A stretch of DNA of 64,000 nt from Planctomycetota bacterium (GTDB lineage Bacteria; Planctomycetota; Planctomycetia; Pirellulales; Thermoguttaceae), in assembly GCA_029550925.1 (NCBI GenBank), contig JAKPGL010000183.1:31619-95618 (forward strand). The letters are read 5' to 3'. Within the stretch, counting starts at the first letter, position 1. Every line of letters begins with the position of its first letter. Shown here in pieces: positions 53,592 through 61,432 of this stretch. Under the pieces are notes generated by a model. It was given only the letters and a program-made list of their open reading frames with translations, did no database searches and had not been told where the DNA came from. Both the position numbers and the translations under genes were made by a program.

Positions 53592-54968
53592 CTACTGGGA
53601 CGAACCGGCCTGGATATCGTAGGCATAGAGCGTGTCATCATGGCGGAGATAGAGCCGACCGCCGCAGACCACCGGGTGCGCCCAGGAGGGGCCTTCCCCG
53701 CCGGAGGGAAGGGTAAACTCGCTCACCACTTCCAGCTTCTCTGGGTTGGGACGCACGAGATATACGTTGCGGCGTTCGCTCAGGCAATAGAGCATCCCGT
53801 CGGCCCAGGTTAGCGACCCTTTGGCCACGGCCCGTTCTTTCCACTGCTGTTTGCCGGTTTTCCAATCCAGACAGACGAAAGGCCCGCCGTAGGCGGATCC
53901 GTATAGAAATCCATCCACCAGCACAACGCCGCCGTGGTGATTGTCTAAGGCTTTGGAGTCCCAGACTTTTTCGACCCGAAGCTGCTTGCCCTTGCCGATC
54001 ACTTTCACCAGGACGGACCCGGCGCCGTAGCCGGTGCTAAAGAAAATATGTCCCTCATGGTACATAGGAGAAAACGCATTCACATCGTAAGGGGTTTTGT
54101 GAGGATATTCGAAGAGGAGTTGGCCGGTATCGGCATGGACGGCCAGGAGGCCCTTTTCGTTCATCGTGAGGATCATGCGTACGCCCTGATGCTCGGCCAA
54201 CATGGGGGAGGCATAGCTAGCGCGTGCGCCGACGCTGGGCGACGCCCAAACGAGTTTCCCGGTGTGCTTATTCAGGGCGACGACAGCCCCTTTCTTTCCG
54301 CCGGGGCAGCAGATCAGCCGATCGCCGTCGATCAGCACCGACTCGGCCAGCGCCCATTGGATGTTTTCTCCTTCAAACTCTTTCAGGATGTTCCGCCGCC
54401 AGATGGGTTTGCCTGTGGCGGCTTCTAAGCAGACCAATTCGCCCAGCGGGCTTTCATGATACAAGCGTCCGTTGTCATAGGTGGGAGTACCTCGGGTCCC
54501 AGGCATATCCTGCGTCCATGCCGGGCCGTTCGGCTGCTGCCAACGAATGTTGCCTTTCAGGTCCAAGGCGGTGATGACGGTTTGGTCCTTGATGTTCCCG
54601 GCGGTAAAGATAAGGCCGTCGGCCACGGTAACGCTGGAGTAGCCATGGCCGAGCTTCTTGGCCGACCATAGAAGTTTCGGCCCCTCTTTGGGCCATTGGC
54701 GCAACAGGCCCGTATCGGAGGCATAGTTCCGACCGTCTGGGCCGTGGAACCGAGGCCAATAGGGACCTGGAGGAGTGCGCCCTGCTTTGGCCGAAGCTCC
54801 GCCAGCCGAGGCGGAAACACCCTCCAGGTTTTCTGGAACCACCGATTCGTCTTGAGCAGATGCCCGAGCAGAAGCGTCTCCGATCGGCTGGGGACCGCCT
54901 TGATTCTCTGCTCCGCAAGCAACACATCCGAACAAGAGCAACCACCACCATCGCCAGATCGCCTGCAT
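53592..54968 (-). CDS. PQQ-like beta-propeller lipoprotein (BamB-like)
   Basis: A 458-residue exported protein. The N-terminus MQAIWRWWWLLLFGCVACGA has a lipobox-like LFGC or VACG, so it is probably lipid-anchored. After a linker come repeated propeller blades with the W-A-x-G/D-G pattern, such as LLWSAKKLGHGYSSVTVADGLIFTAG split over two blades, and ALDLKGNIRWQQ, AATGKPIWRR, NKHTGKLVWASP, DWKTGKQQWKE. No dehydrogenase catalytic residues are apparent, so it is a scaffold or binding protein rather than a quinoprotein enzyme. GAGGAG lies 9 bases upstream of ATG 54968. Confidence 0.85.
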   Translation of the reverse strand: MQAIWRWWWLLLFGCVACGAENQGGPQPIGDASARASAQDESVVPENLEGVSASAGGASAKAGRTPPGPYWPRFHGPDGRNYASDTGLLRQWPKEGPKLLWSAKKLGHGYSSVTVADGLIFTAGNIKDQTVITALDLKGNIRWQQPNGPAWTQDMPGTRGTPTYDNGRLYHESPLGELVCLEAATGKPIWRRNILKEFEGENIQWALAESVLIDGDRLICCPGGKKGAVVALNKHTGKLVWASPSVGARASYASPMLAEHQGVRMILTMNEKGLLAVHADTGQLLFEYPHKTPYDVNAFSPMYHEGHIFFSTGYGAGSVLVKVIGKGKQLRVEKVWDSKALDNHHGGVVLVDGFLYGSAYGGPFVCLDWKTGKQQWKERAVAKGSLTWADGMLYCLSERRNVYLVRPNPEKLEVVSEFTLPSGGEGPSWAHPVVCGGRLYLRHDDTLYAYDIQAGSSQ

Positions 54969-55278
54969 GAGAAAACTCCTCGAAAAATGAACGAACTGTA
55001 ACGATAACTTCCGTCGAACCGACACTCAAGATGTCATGGGGACTTGTCGCTTCTCTGAGGTCTGCCCTAGAACCGTGGGAAACCAAGCGGGCCGTTGGAA
55101 ACCGAACCGCCTTTTCTGGTTTTCCCGCGGCATTGGCTTTCCCAAAACTGGGAATTATAATAAACTGGACTTGCTGAGGGATCGGGTATCTTCCGAACCG
55201 CAGGTTTAGAAATATCTATCATAATTTTTCCCCTTCGGGAATACTATGGTATCTTGCTCCAAAAAGGACGATTCACCC
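54969..55278. other. Divergent intergenic region
   Basis: About 310 bp without a supported gene between the propeller lipoprotein and a small membrane protein. It contains AT-rich TATCATAAT at about 55216-55224, a possible -10 for the plus-strand gene. Confidence 0.35.
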
Positions 55279-55524
55279 ATGCAAACTTTCCGGTCCAGAA
55301 ATAGACAACTGCTGATGACGCTTATCGGGGGGATTCTTTGGTTGGGGATGGAGGGGCTGGTTTTGGCTCAAGCCGCGCCGCCGGCTGAGGGCGGTTCGGG
55401 CGGCAGGAACCTTTATCTGGCCTCCTATTTTATCGTGCTATTGGGGATTTTTCTGGGGCTGGTAGTCGTGTGCAACCCATCCCGGCGGCGAGATCGGCCT
55501 AAACCGGAATCCTACGGCGATTGA
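55279..55524 (+). CDS. Small membrane protein of unknown function
   Basis: An 81-residue protein with a signal-like first helix (LLMTLIGGILWLGMEGLVLA), a Gly/Ala/Pro linker and a second transmembrane helix (YLASYFIVLLGIFLGLVVVC), then a short basic tail. AAAGGAC lies 11 bases upstream of ATG 55279; an ORF extension to 55246 is less likely. Family and role are not recognised; similar small two-helix proteins are common in planctomycetes. Confidence 0.6.
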   Translation: MQTFRSRNRQLLMTLIGGILWLGMEGLVLAQAAPPAEGGSGGRNLYLASYFIVLLGIFLGLVVVCNPSRRRDRPKPESYGD

Positions 55525-55784
55525 ACCTCTTGCGGGAAAAAAACCAGGCCCTCCCAGGCCGTCGATGGCCGATTTTCGACCTAAGTTTCTTCCTTAAAGG
55601 TCCTCTTCAGCCCCTTCGAGGGGATTCTTTTTCCTAACGATAAGAGATTCTTTATGATGGTTCCGCCAGGTGGTGTGTGAAGAGAGGGGCTTTTCCCACG
55701 GCGGCGGGACTGGCAGTCGGTCTGACGAGCCGTCTGGCACGAAAAGACGCACACGGACAGCAGGATTCTAGGAAGTCCCACCCA

Positions 55785-56786
55785 ATGAGCCAAGATTCCA
55801 AACGGGATGTCTTCCATCGGATGTGGTTCAGGAGGAACCCAGCAGCTTGGGGATCGCTCTTATGTTTTTTCTCGGCAGTAGGCTATACGGCTACGAATAT
55901 GTGTTTGCGTCAATTGGCCGCCCTGGGGACCGATCCCATGTGGGCCACAGCCATGAAGGAAACCGTGGCGGTAGTGGTGCTAGGGCCGTGGTTTTTGTTA
56001 GAAGTTCTCCGGGGCCGACGGTTTTTCCCCTCTGTCGGTTGGATTGGCCTGGCAGCCGTTTCGGCTCTGGTCGCCCAATTTGCGGGCAATATCTTCCAAC
56101 AGTGGTCATTCGGTGTGGTAGGGTTGGCCGTGGCCGTGCCTGCCATCTTTTCGGTGTCTCTGACCGGGGGGGCGATCCTGGCCTGGGTTTTCCTCAAAGA
56201 GAGCGTCCCCCTTCGAACCCTGGGGGCGTTGGGGCTTTTGATCGGGTCCATTGGCGTTTTGAGTTTTGGGGCAGTTCAGGCCGACAGCCTTTTGCCGGAG
56301 GCGCCGGGAGAAAAGATACTGCTGGGGATCGGAGCGGCCTCGGCGGCTGGGGCTGCCTTTGCCCAACTGGGCCTGATGCTGCGAATGACTTCTTCCAAGG
56401 GAATACCCCCCCAGGGTGTGGTGCTGCTTGTAACCGGCGTGGGAGCGGCGTTGCTCGGGCCGATTAGTCTTTGGCGATTGGGACCCGATTTGCTCCGACA
56501 CACCAGCCCAGAACAATGGACCTACATGGCCGGGGCCGGCGTGTGCAATCTGTTGGCCTTTCTGGCCATTACGACGGGCCTTCGGTGGACCAAACTGGTG
56601 CGGGCGAATCTACTCAACGCCGCCCAGGTTGCTATGGGCGCCGCGGCCGGTATTGTGGTATTCGGGGAATCTTGGAACTGGGCCGTGGCCGCTGGATTGG
56701 CTTTAACCCTCTTGGGACTATGGCTGATGGGGACTCCGAAAACCGAAGCAACGGCGCTCGATGATCCTGCCGCGGAAATCCTCTGA
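55785..56786 (+). CDS. DMT-superfamily (EamA-like) transporter
   Basis: A 333-residue inner-membrane protein with about ten transmembrane helices in two homologous halves, as in the EamA drug/metabolite exporters. The first half has FFSAVGYTATNMCLRQLAALG and the PAIFSVSLTGGAILAWVFLKE helix; the second ends with AAAGIVVFGESWNWAVAAGLALTLLG split by the usual E-x-W motif. The substrate is unknown. The ATG at 55785 follows AGGAAG by 12 bases; the frame opens earlier without family support. Confidence 0.85.
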   Translation: MSQDSKRDVFHRMWFRRNPAAWGSLLCFFSAVGYTATNMCLRQLAALGTDPMWATAMKETVAVVVLGPWFLLEVLRGRRFFPSVGWIGLAAVSALVAQFAGNIFQQWSFGVVGLAVAVPAIFSVSLTGGAILAWVFLKESVPLRTLGALGLLIGSIGVLSFGAVQADSLLPEAPGEKILLGIGAASAAGAAFAQLGLMLRMTSSKGIPPQGVVLLVTGVGAALLGPISLWRLGPDLLRHTSPEQWTYMAGAGVCNLLAFLAITTGLRWTKLVRANLLNAAQVAMGAAAGIVVFGESWNWAVAAGLALTLLGLWLMGTPKTEATALDDPAAEIL

Positions 56787-56830
56787 TACCCAACCAAAAC
56801 AACCTTCTTGGTTTCTCGTGCGGGAACTTT

Positions 56831-57082
56831 TCAAGGCGGGTCATAGCCGCCGGGGTTCCACGGGTTGCATCGGCAGATACGCCAGAGGCCTTTCAGCGTC
56901 CCTCGAATAGCCCCGTACTTTTCTACCGCTTGGATGAAGTAATTACTGCACGTAGGTTGAAATCGGCAGTGTCGGCCCAAAATCGGACTAAGCGTCCACT
57001 GATACACTCGTACCAGGCCGATCAGCGTCCAGGCCGGCAATCGCCCTACTAACCTGCCCAACCTCTCCCAGCAGGGTCTCAT
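56831..57082 (-). CDS. yidD: Membrane protein insertion efficiency factor YidD
   Basis: An 83-residue protein of the YidD (Haemolytic) family, a helper near YidC in membrane protein insertion. The hallmark [21 protein letters not shown] (split as RVYQWTLSP and [19 protein letters not shown]) and the [11 protein letters not shown] end are complete. Usually it lies in an rnpA-yidD-yidC cluster; here it is on its own and convergent with the DMT transporter. Confidence 0.95.
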   Translation of the reverse strand: MRPCWERLGRLVGRLPAWTLIGLVRVYQWTLSPILGRHCRFQPTCSNYFIQAVEKYGAIRGTLKGLWRICRCNPWNPGGYDPP

Positions 57083-57326
57083 GTCCGAAACTCGAAATGG
57101 GTACAGAACTAGGAAAACCCGTTGAAAACCGGAACGTTTTCCGCCCGCTCCAGGAGCAACCTAGGTTCCTGACCGATGGATCGCAATTGATTCTTGCCAT
57201 CCAGACTATTATGTTGACTGTATCGGGCAGGGCCAGCCGCCGCAATGGGCGGAAAAACTTTTCCCCCTCCAATGGGGGCGTCCCCTGGCCGGCTGCACAC
57301 AGTTCATGGACTGGTAAAACCTGACA

Positions 57327-58580
57327 ATGCTTCCGCTCATTTTAGTAGGTCTGGGGCTTCTGCTGGCCCTGTTAGGCCATACGATCTTTTGGGTCGGCCT
57401 GGTCAATCGGATGCACGGCCGGGCTTGGCCCGAATGGCTGCTCCGGGGGCTGATGACCGGCTGTGTAGCCCTGTGGACGTTGGTGCTGGGGGGTTTTCTT
57501 TGGTCGGCTTTGGTCGGCTACCCGGTCGAAGCCGCTTCGGTCCAGATTCTTCCCGGTTGGTTTGGTCGGCTTGGCTGGCTCTGGCAGGTGTATCTGGTTT
57601 TTTGTTGGATCGTAGCAGGGCTGAATCTCTGGGCCTGGCTCTGGCGGCATTTGCTCCATCGGCCGCCGAACGTCCTTTTATCGCAGCACGTCGAATCGAT
57701 CCCCCTGTCCCAACCAGTCCAGACCCATCCGGAACATCATCCGCTTGTTTGGCTTCCCCAAAACGAAATTCTCCAACCGGTGCTTACCCGACGAGAGATA
57801 GAGCTCCCGTATCTCCCCTCCGAATGGAACGGACTGACACTGCTTCATCTATCCGACCTGCACTTTACCGGTCGGGTGGCCCAAGCGTGGTTCCGGGAAG
57901 TGGCCGAGTTTTGCGCCCAGCTCCAGCCCGATCTCGTTGCTTTGACCGGCGACTTTCTCGATTCGATGGATTGTCTGGATTGGCTTGCCGAGGTGCTTCG
58001 CCCTCTGAAAGGCCGATTGGGGGTGTATTTTATTTTGGGCAATCACGATTGGCGGCTCGATTGGCCCCGCATCCGGGCAGAGATCGCTCAACTGGGCTTC
58101 GTCTCCCTAGGCGGTCGATGGATCGTACTGTCTGTGCCGGCGTCGAAATCGGCCCTCCTCTCCGCGGCTGATCCCGCCCACCAACCGAAACACCAGGAAA
58201 CATCTATCCTGTTGGCCGGCAATGAGTTGCCGTGGATCGGGCCTGCCGCGGATTTGTCGTCTGCCCCTCGGCCTGCCTCGCAGGGCGGCCCGATCCGGCT
58301 TCTATTGGCCCATAGCCCCGATCAACTTCGCTGGGCGAAAACACATCATGTTGATCTGATGCTGGCCGGTCATACGCACGGAGGCCAAATCCGCATCCCC
58401 GGCATCGGCCCCTTCCTGACTCCTAGCCGAATGGGTGTCCGATACTCCGGCGGCGTGTTCCACGAACCCCCGACCGTCATGCATGTCTGCCGGGGGCTTT
58501 CCGCCGAATGGCCTTTGCGTTGGAATTGCCCCCCCGAAGCAGCCCTTTTAGTGCTTCGATCCCCCGCTCGCCCTTCCTGA
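57327..58580 (+). CDS. Membrane-anchored calcineurin-type metallophosphoesterase (LpxG-like candidate)
   Basis: A 417-residue protein with three transmembrane helices at the N-terminus (about 1-20, 42-62, 82-108) and a calcineurin-fold domain from about residue 165. All metal motifs are present: LSDLHF, LTGDFLD, ILGNHDW, LLAHSPD and AGHTHGGQ. Its best-known analogue by architecture is the YkuE/LpxG group; chlamydial LpxG cleaves UDP-2,3-diacylglucosamine. Here lpxB, the next enzyme of lipid A synthesis, follows on the same strand 386 bp later. That makes an LpxH-type function plausible, though undemonstrated. A Pro/His/Gln-rich linker separates helices and enzyme. Confidence 0.8.
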   Translation: MLPLILVGLGLLLALLGHTIFWVGLVNRMHGRAWPEWLLRGLMTGCVALWTLVLGGFLWSALVGYPVEAASVQILPGWFGRLGWLWQVYLVFCWIVAGLNLWAWLWRHLLHRPPNVLLSQHVESIPLSQPVQTHPEHHPLVWLPQNEILQPVLTRREIELPYLPSEWNGLTLLHLSDLHFTGRVAQAWFREVAEFCAQLQPDLVALTGDFLDSMDCLDWLAEVLRPLKGRLGVYFILGNHDWRLDWPRIRAEIAQLGFVSLGGRWIVLSVPASKSALLSAADPAHQPKHQETSILLAGNELPWIGPAADLSSAPRPASQGGPIRLLLAHSPDQLRWAKTHHVDLMLAGHTHGGQIRIPGIGPFLTPSRMGVRYSGGVFHEPPTVMHVCRGLSAEWPLRWNCPPEAALLVLRSPARPS

Positions 58581-58966
58581 ATCGCCCAATTTCGCTATTG
58601 TGCTCATCCGCGCCAATTTTCTCCTTTTTCGTCAACAGTCATATCCTTCTCACTTTCACTCCGATAACGCCCTGCCGCCTGATTTCCTCCCAGACCACGC
58701 CAGAAGCGGCCTATAAACCTTTCGGCCAGGAACAGCCGCTGGATACCTATCCGCCCTCCGGTCGCCTATCTGGCGATCCGAACTCGCTCTTTCCTTTCCC
58801 GAAGGATTTTGGGATATTGCATCTCCGCAGAAATCGCTTTTCTGGGAAGCGGAGAAGATGGGGAAAGGACTTCTGTCTTTTGCCCAAGAAAAAAGGGCCT
58901 TGAGAGAACCTCATCAAGGCCATACGAGAACAGGATTTCTCAGAAACACGGGGAGGAACAACACGG
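58581..58966. other. Intergenic region before lpxB
   Basis: 386 bp with no supported gene. GGGGAGGAACAACACGG precedes the lpxB ATG. No terminator is evident after the phosphoesterase gene. Confidence 0.4.
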
Positions 58967-60274
58967 ATGACAGGCCAACGGACGGAAACCGTTCGGATTT
59001 TCTTTTCCGCCGGCGAACCCAGCGGCGATATTCACGGGGCGAATCTGATTCGGCAGTTGCAGGCCCAATGTCCCCAGGTGGAAGCGGTGGGCTACGGGGG
59101 GCCTCGAATGGCGGAGGCGGGCGCCCAATTGCACACGGATTTGACCCAACTGGCGGTTATGTGGTTCGGCAGGGTGCTATGGCATCTGCCAAAATTTTGG
59201 AACTTGGTCAGTGAGGCGGATCGGTATTTTCGGCATCATCGGCCCCGGGCGGTGGTGCTGATCGACTATCCGGGGCTGAACTGGTGGATCGCCCGGCGGG
59301 CCAAGGTGCATCGGATTCCGGTGTTCTACTATGCGCCGCCGCAGATTTGGGCCTGGGGCCGTTGGCGAGTCCACAAGATGCAGCGCTTGGTGGATCATGT
59401 GTTGTGCGGCTTGCCGTTTGAAGCCCCCTGGTTTCAAGAGCACGGATGTCGGGCCGTCTATGTGGGGCACCCGTTCTTCGACGAACTCCAACACCAAAAG
59501 CTCGATGGGCCGTTCCTCCAGTCGTTGCAGCAGCAAGGCCGATGGGTAACCATTCTGCCCGGCTCCCGGATGCAAGAGGTGCAGGCCAATCTGTCGGCGT
59601 TTCTCAAGACGGCCCATTTAGTCCACCAGGCGGTTCCTGGGATACGGTTTGCGGTGGCCGCCTATCGGGCCGATCAGGCCGAGCTGGTCCGCCGACGGAT
59701 CGCCGCCGTTGGTCTGCACCTGCCTATTTCGGTCTATGTCCGCCGGACGCCAGAGTTGATCGCCTTGGCCGACTGTTGCTTGGCCTGTTCCGGTTCGGTG
59801 TCGCTGGAATTGCTCTATCGGGCCAAGCCGACGGTCATCCACTACTCAATCAGTCCGTTGGCCTATCGAGTCCAGGAGTATTTCCGTAAAGTAAAATACA
59901 TCACCCTGGTCAATCTGTTGGCAATGGCAGACCCCCTGAACTCCGAAGACCTCCGCCCCTATGATCCTGCCGGCCCGGAGGCAGAGCAGGCGCCTTTTCC
60001 GGAATACCTAACCTACCAGGATAAGTCGAGCCAAATGGCAGGGCATTTGGTACAGTGGTTGACCGACGAAGAGCGTCGGCAAGCCGCCGTCCGGCGGTTG
60101 GAATTGCTTCGAGAAGCAGTAGCTCAGCCGGGGGCTGCCAGCCGGGCCGCCCGGTACATTCTCCAAAACCTGGGCGTTCCCTCCGGTCCAACCGAAAAGG
60201 CAAGTATCATTCCGCCGCCGCATTTTCTCGGTGTTTCCCACCCGACCGCGTCCCGGCACCCCACCGCCCGATAA
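58967..60274 (+). CDS. lpxB: Lipid-A-disaccharide synthase
   Basis: A 435-residue GT-B glycosyltransferase (GT19) that joins UDP-2,3-diacylglucosamine and lipid X to make the lipid A disaccharide at the inner membrane. The signatures are clear: FFSAGEPSGDIHGANLI at the start, YGGPRM, IDYPGLNWWIARRAK, YYAPPQIWAWG, YVGHPFFDEL, ILPGSRMQEVQ and the ACSGSVSLELLYRAKPTVIHY nucleotide site (split). GGAGG lies upstream. It shows that this organism makes lipid A. The preceding membrane phosphoesterase may supply its substrate. Confidence 0.96.
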   Translation: MTGQRTETVRIFFSAGEPSGDIHGANLIRQLQAQCPQVEAVGYGGPRMAEAGAQLHTDLTQLAVMWFGRVLWHLPKFWNLVSEADRYFRHHRPRAVVLIDYPGLNWWIARRAKVHRIPVFYYAPPQIWAWGRWRVHKMQRLVDHVLCGLPFEAPWFQEHGCRAVYVGHPFFDELQHQKLDGPFLQSLQQQGRWVTILPGSRMQEVQANLSAFLKTAHLVHQAVPGIRFAVAAYRADQAELVRRRIAAVGLHLPISVYVRRTPELIALADCCLACSGSVSLELLYRAKPTVIHYSISPLAYRVQEYFRKVKYITLVNLLAMADPLNSEDLRPYDPAGPEAEQAPFPEYLTYQDKSSQMAGHLVQWLTDEERRQAAVRRLELLREAVAQPGAASRAARYILQNLGVPSGPTEKASIIPPPHFLGVSHPTASRHPTAR

Positions 60275-60451
60275 AACTCTTTCCTCTGTGGTTTTTCATC
60301 GCCCTTTCTGCCTCCCCATTTGGGGGCTCCTTGTTGTCGGCGGTTTCAAAGTAGAGTACACTAGAAATTTGCGATTAGAGACCATTAAGCTAGACAAAAT
60401 AGAGAAATTAAACTGACTGTTACGAATAAGCAAAATATCTGGAAAAACAAT

Positions 60452-60505
60452 TCTCTCCTCCGAGACGTAGCCCGTGTTTAAGGGCTGTTCGACGGGAGGA
60501 GTAGA
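60452..60505 (+). promoter_or_regulatory. Long hairpin in the leader of the ABC exporter genes
   Basis: An outer stem TCTCTCCTCC (60452-60461) pairs with GGAGGAG-T-AGA (60495-60505, one bulge), and an inner stem AGCCC (60469-60473) pairs with GGGCT (60482-60486) around an 8-base loop. It begins 115 bp before the ATP-binding protein start. There is no T-run after it, so it is not a simple terminator. Confidence 0.5.
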
Positions 60506-60566
60506 GAGAGAGATTTGCACCCCTCAGCGGGCGATCTGAATTACCCCTCATCTGGTGGAATCGTCT

Positions 60567-61376
60567 ATGCATGTGTTAGAAACGCGGGGGCTCAAAAAGG
60601 TGTATGGGGAGGCGGAAGCCCGAGTGGAAGCCTTACGGGGGGTAGATTTAGGGGTGATGCCTGGGGAGATGGCGGCCATTATGGGGCCGTCCGGGTCCGG
60701 GAAGAGCACTCTGCTAGCTCTTTTGGGCGGAGTGGAAACTCCCACCGAAGGGCATGTCTTGCTGGAAGGGGTCGATTTAGCCAGTCTTTCGGACGACCAA
60801 CGCACCCTGCTCCGTCGCCGCCGGATTGGATTTATCTTCCAATCGTTCAATCTGCTGCCCATTTTGACCGCGGTAGAAAATGTTGCGTTGCCGTTGGAGT
60901 TGGACGGGGTGAGTTCTGCGGAGGCCCGTCGCCGGGCGATGGAGATGTTGGAACTGGTCGGGATGGAAAACCGACACCATCATGTCCCCAGCCATCTTTC
61001 GGGCGGCGAGCAACAGCGGGTGGCCGTAGCCCGTGCCTTGGTCATTCAGCCGGCCCTTTTGCTGGCCGACGAACCGACCGGCAATTTGGATAGTGTGAAC
61101 GGGCAGAGGCTAACCGCCCTGTTGCGTCGATTGGTGGATGAACATCATCAGACCATTGTCATGGTAACGCACGATCCGGAGGTGGCCTCCCATGCGGATC
61201 GGATCATCCACATCCGGGACGGCCGGATCGAGCGGGAAGAACGATTACGACCCAGTCGGCCCGTAGTGGTGCAGGAGGCGAGTTCGGTCATAGCGTCTCC
61301 TGGCGCTTCGGCGGGTTTGGGCGGCGGCGTATGGAGCATCCCCCCAGGCCGAAAGCCGCGGCGGAATCCTTCGTAG
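60567..61376 (+). CDS. ABC transporter ATP-binding protein, LolD/MacB type
   Basis: A 269-residue ATPase: Walker A GPSGSGKSTLL, FIFQSFNLLPILTAVENV (Q-loop region), signature LSGGEQQRVAVARAL, Walker B LLLADEPTGNLDS and a VTHDPEVASHADR switch histidine region. This matches the LolD/MacB/FtsE-like class that pairs with FtsX-type permeases to move lipoproteins or peptides across the envelope. The 40-residue C-terminal tail is extra. It starts at ATG 60567, with GGTGG 8 bases upstream; the permease follows 56 bp later, so they form one transporter. Confidence 0.93.
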   Translation: MHVLETRGLKKVYGEAEARVEALRGVDLGVMPGEMAAIMGPSGSGKSTLLALLGGVETPTEGHVLLEGVDLASLSDDQRTLLRRRRIGFIFQSFNLLPILTAVENVALPLELDGVSSAEARRRAMEMLELVGMENRHHHVPSHLSGGEQQRVAVARALVIQPALLLADEPTGNLDSVNGQRLTALLRRLVDEHHQTIVMVTHDPEVASHADRIIHIRDGRIEREERLRPSRPVVVQEASSVIASPGASAGLGGGVWSIPPGRKPRRNPS

Positions 61377-61432
61377 CCGGTCTTCTGTTTTTTCCCAGTG
61401 GAACGAGGAAACTTTCCCCCAGCGGTGGCGTC

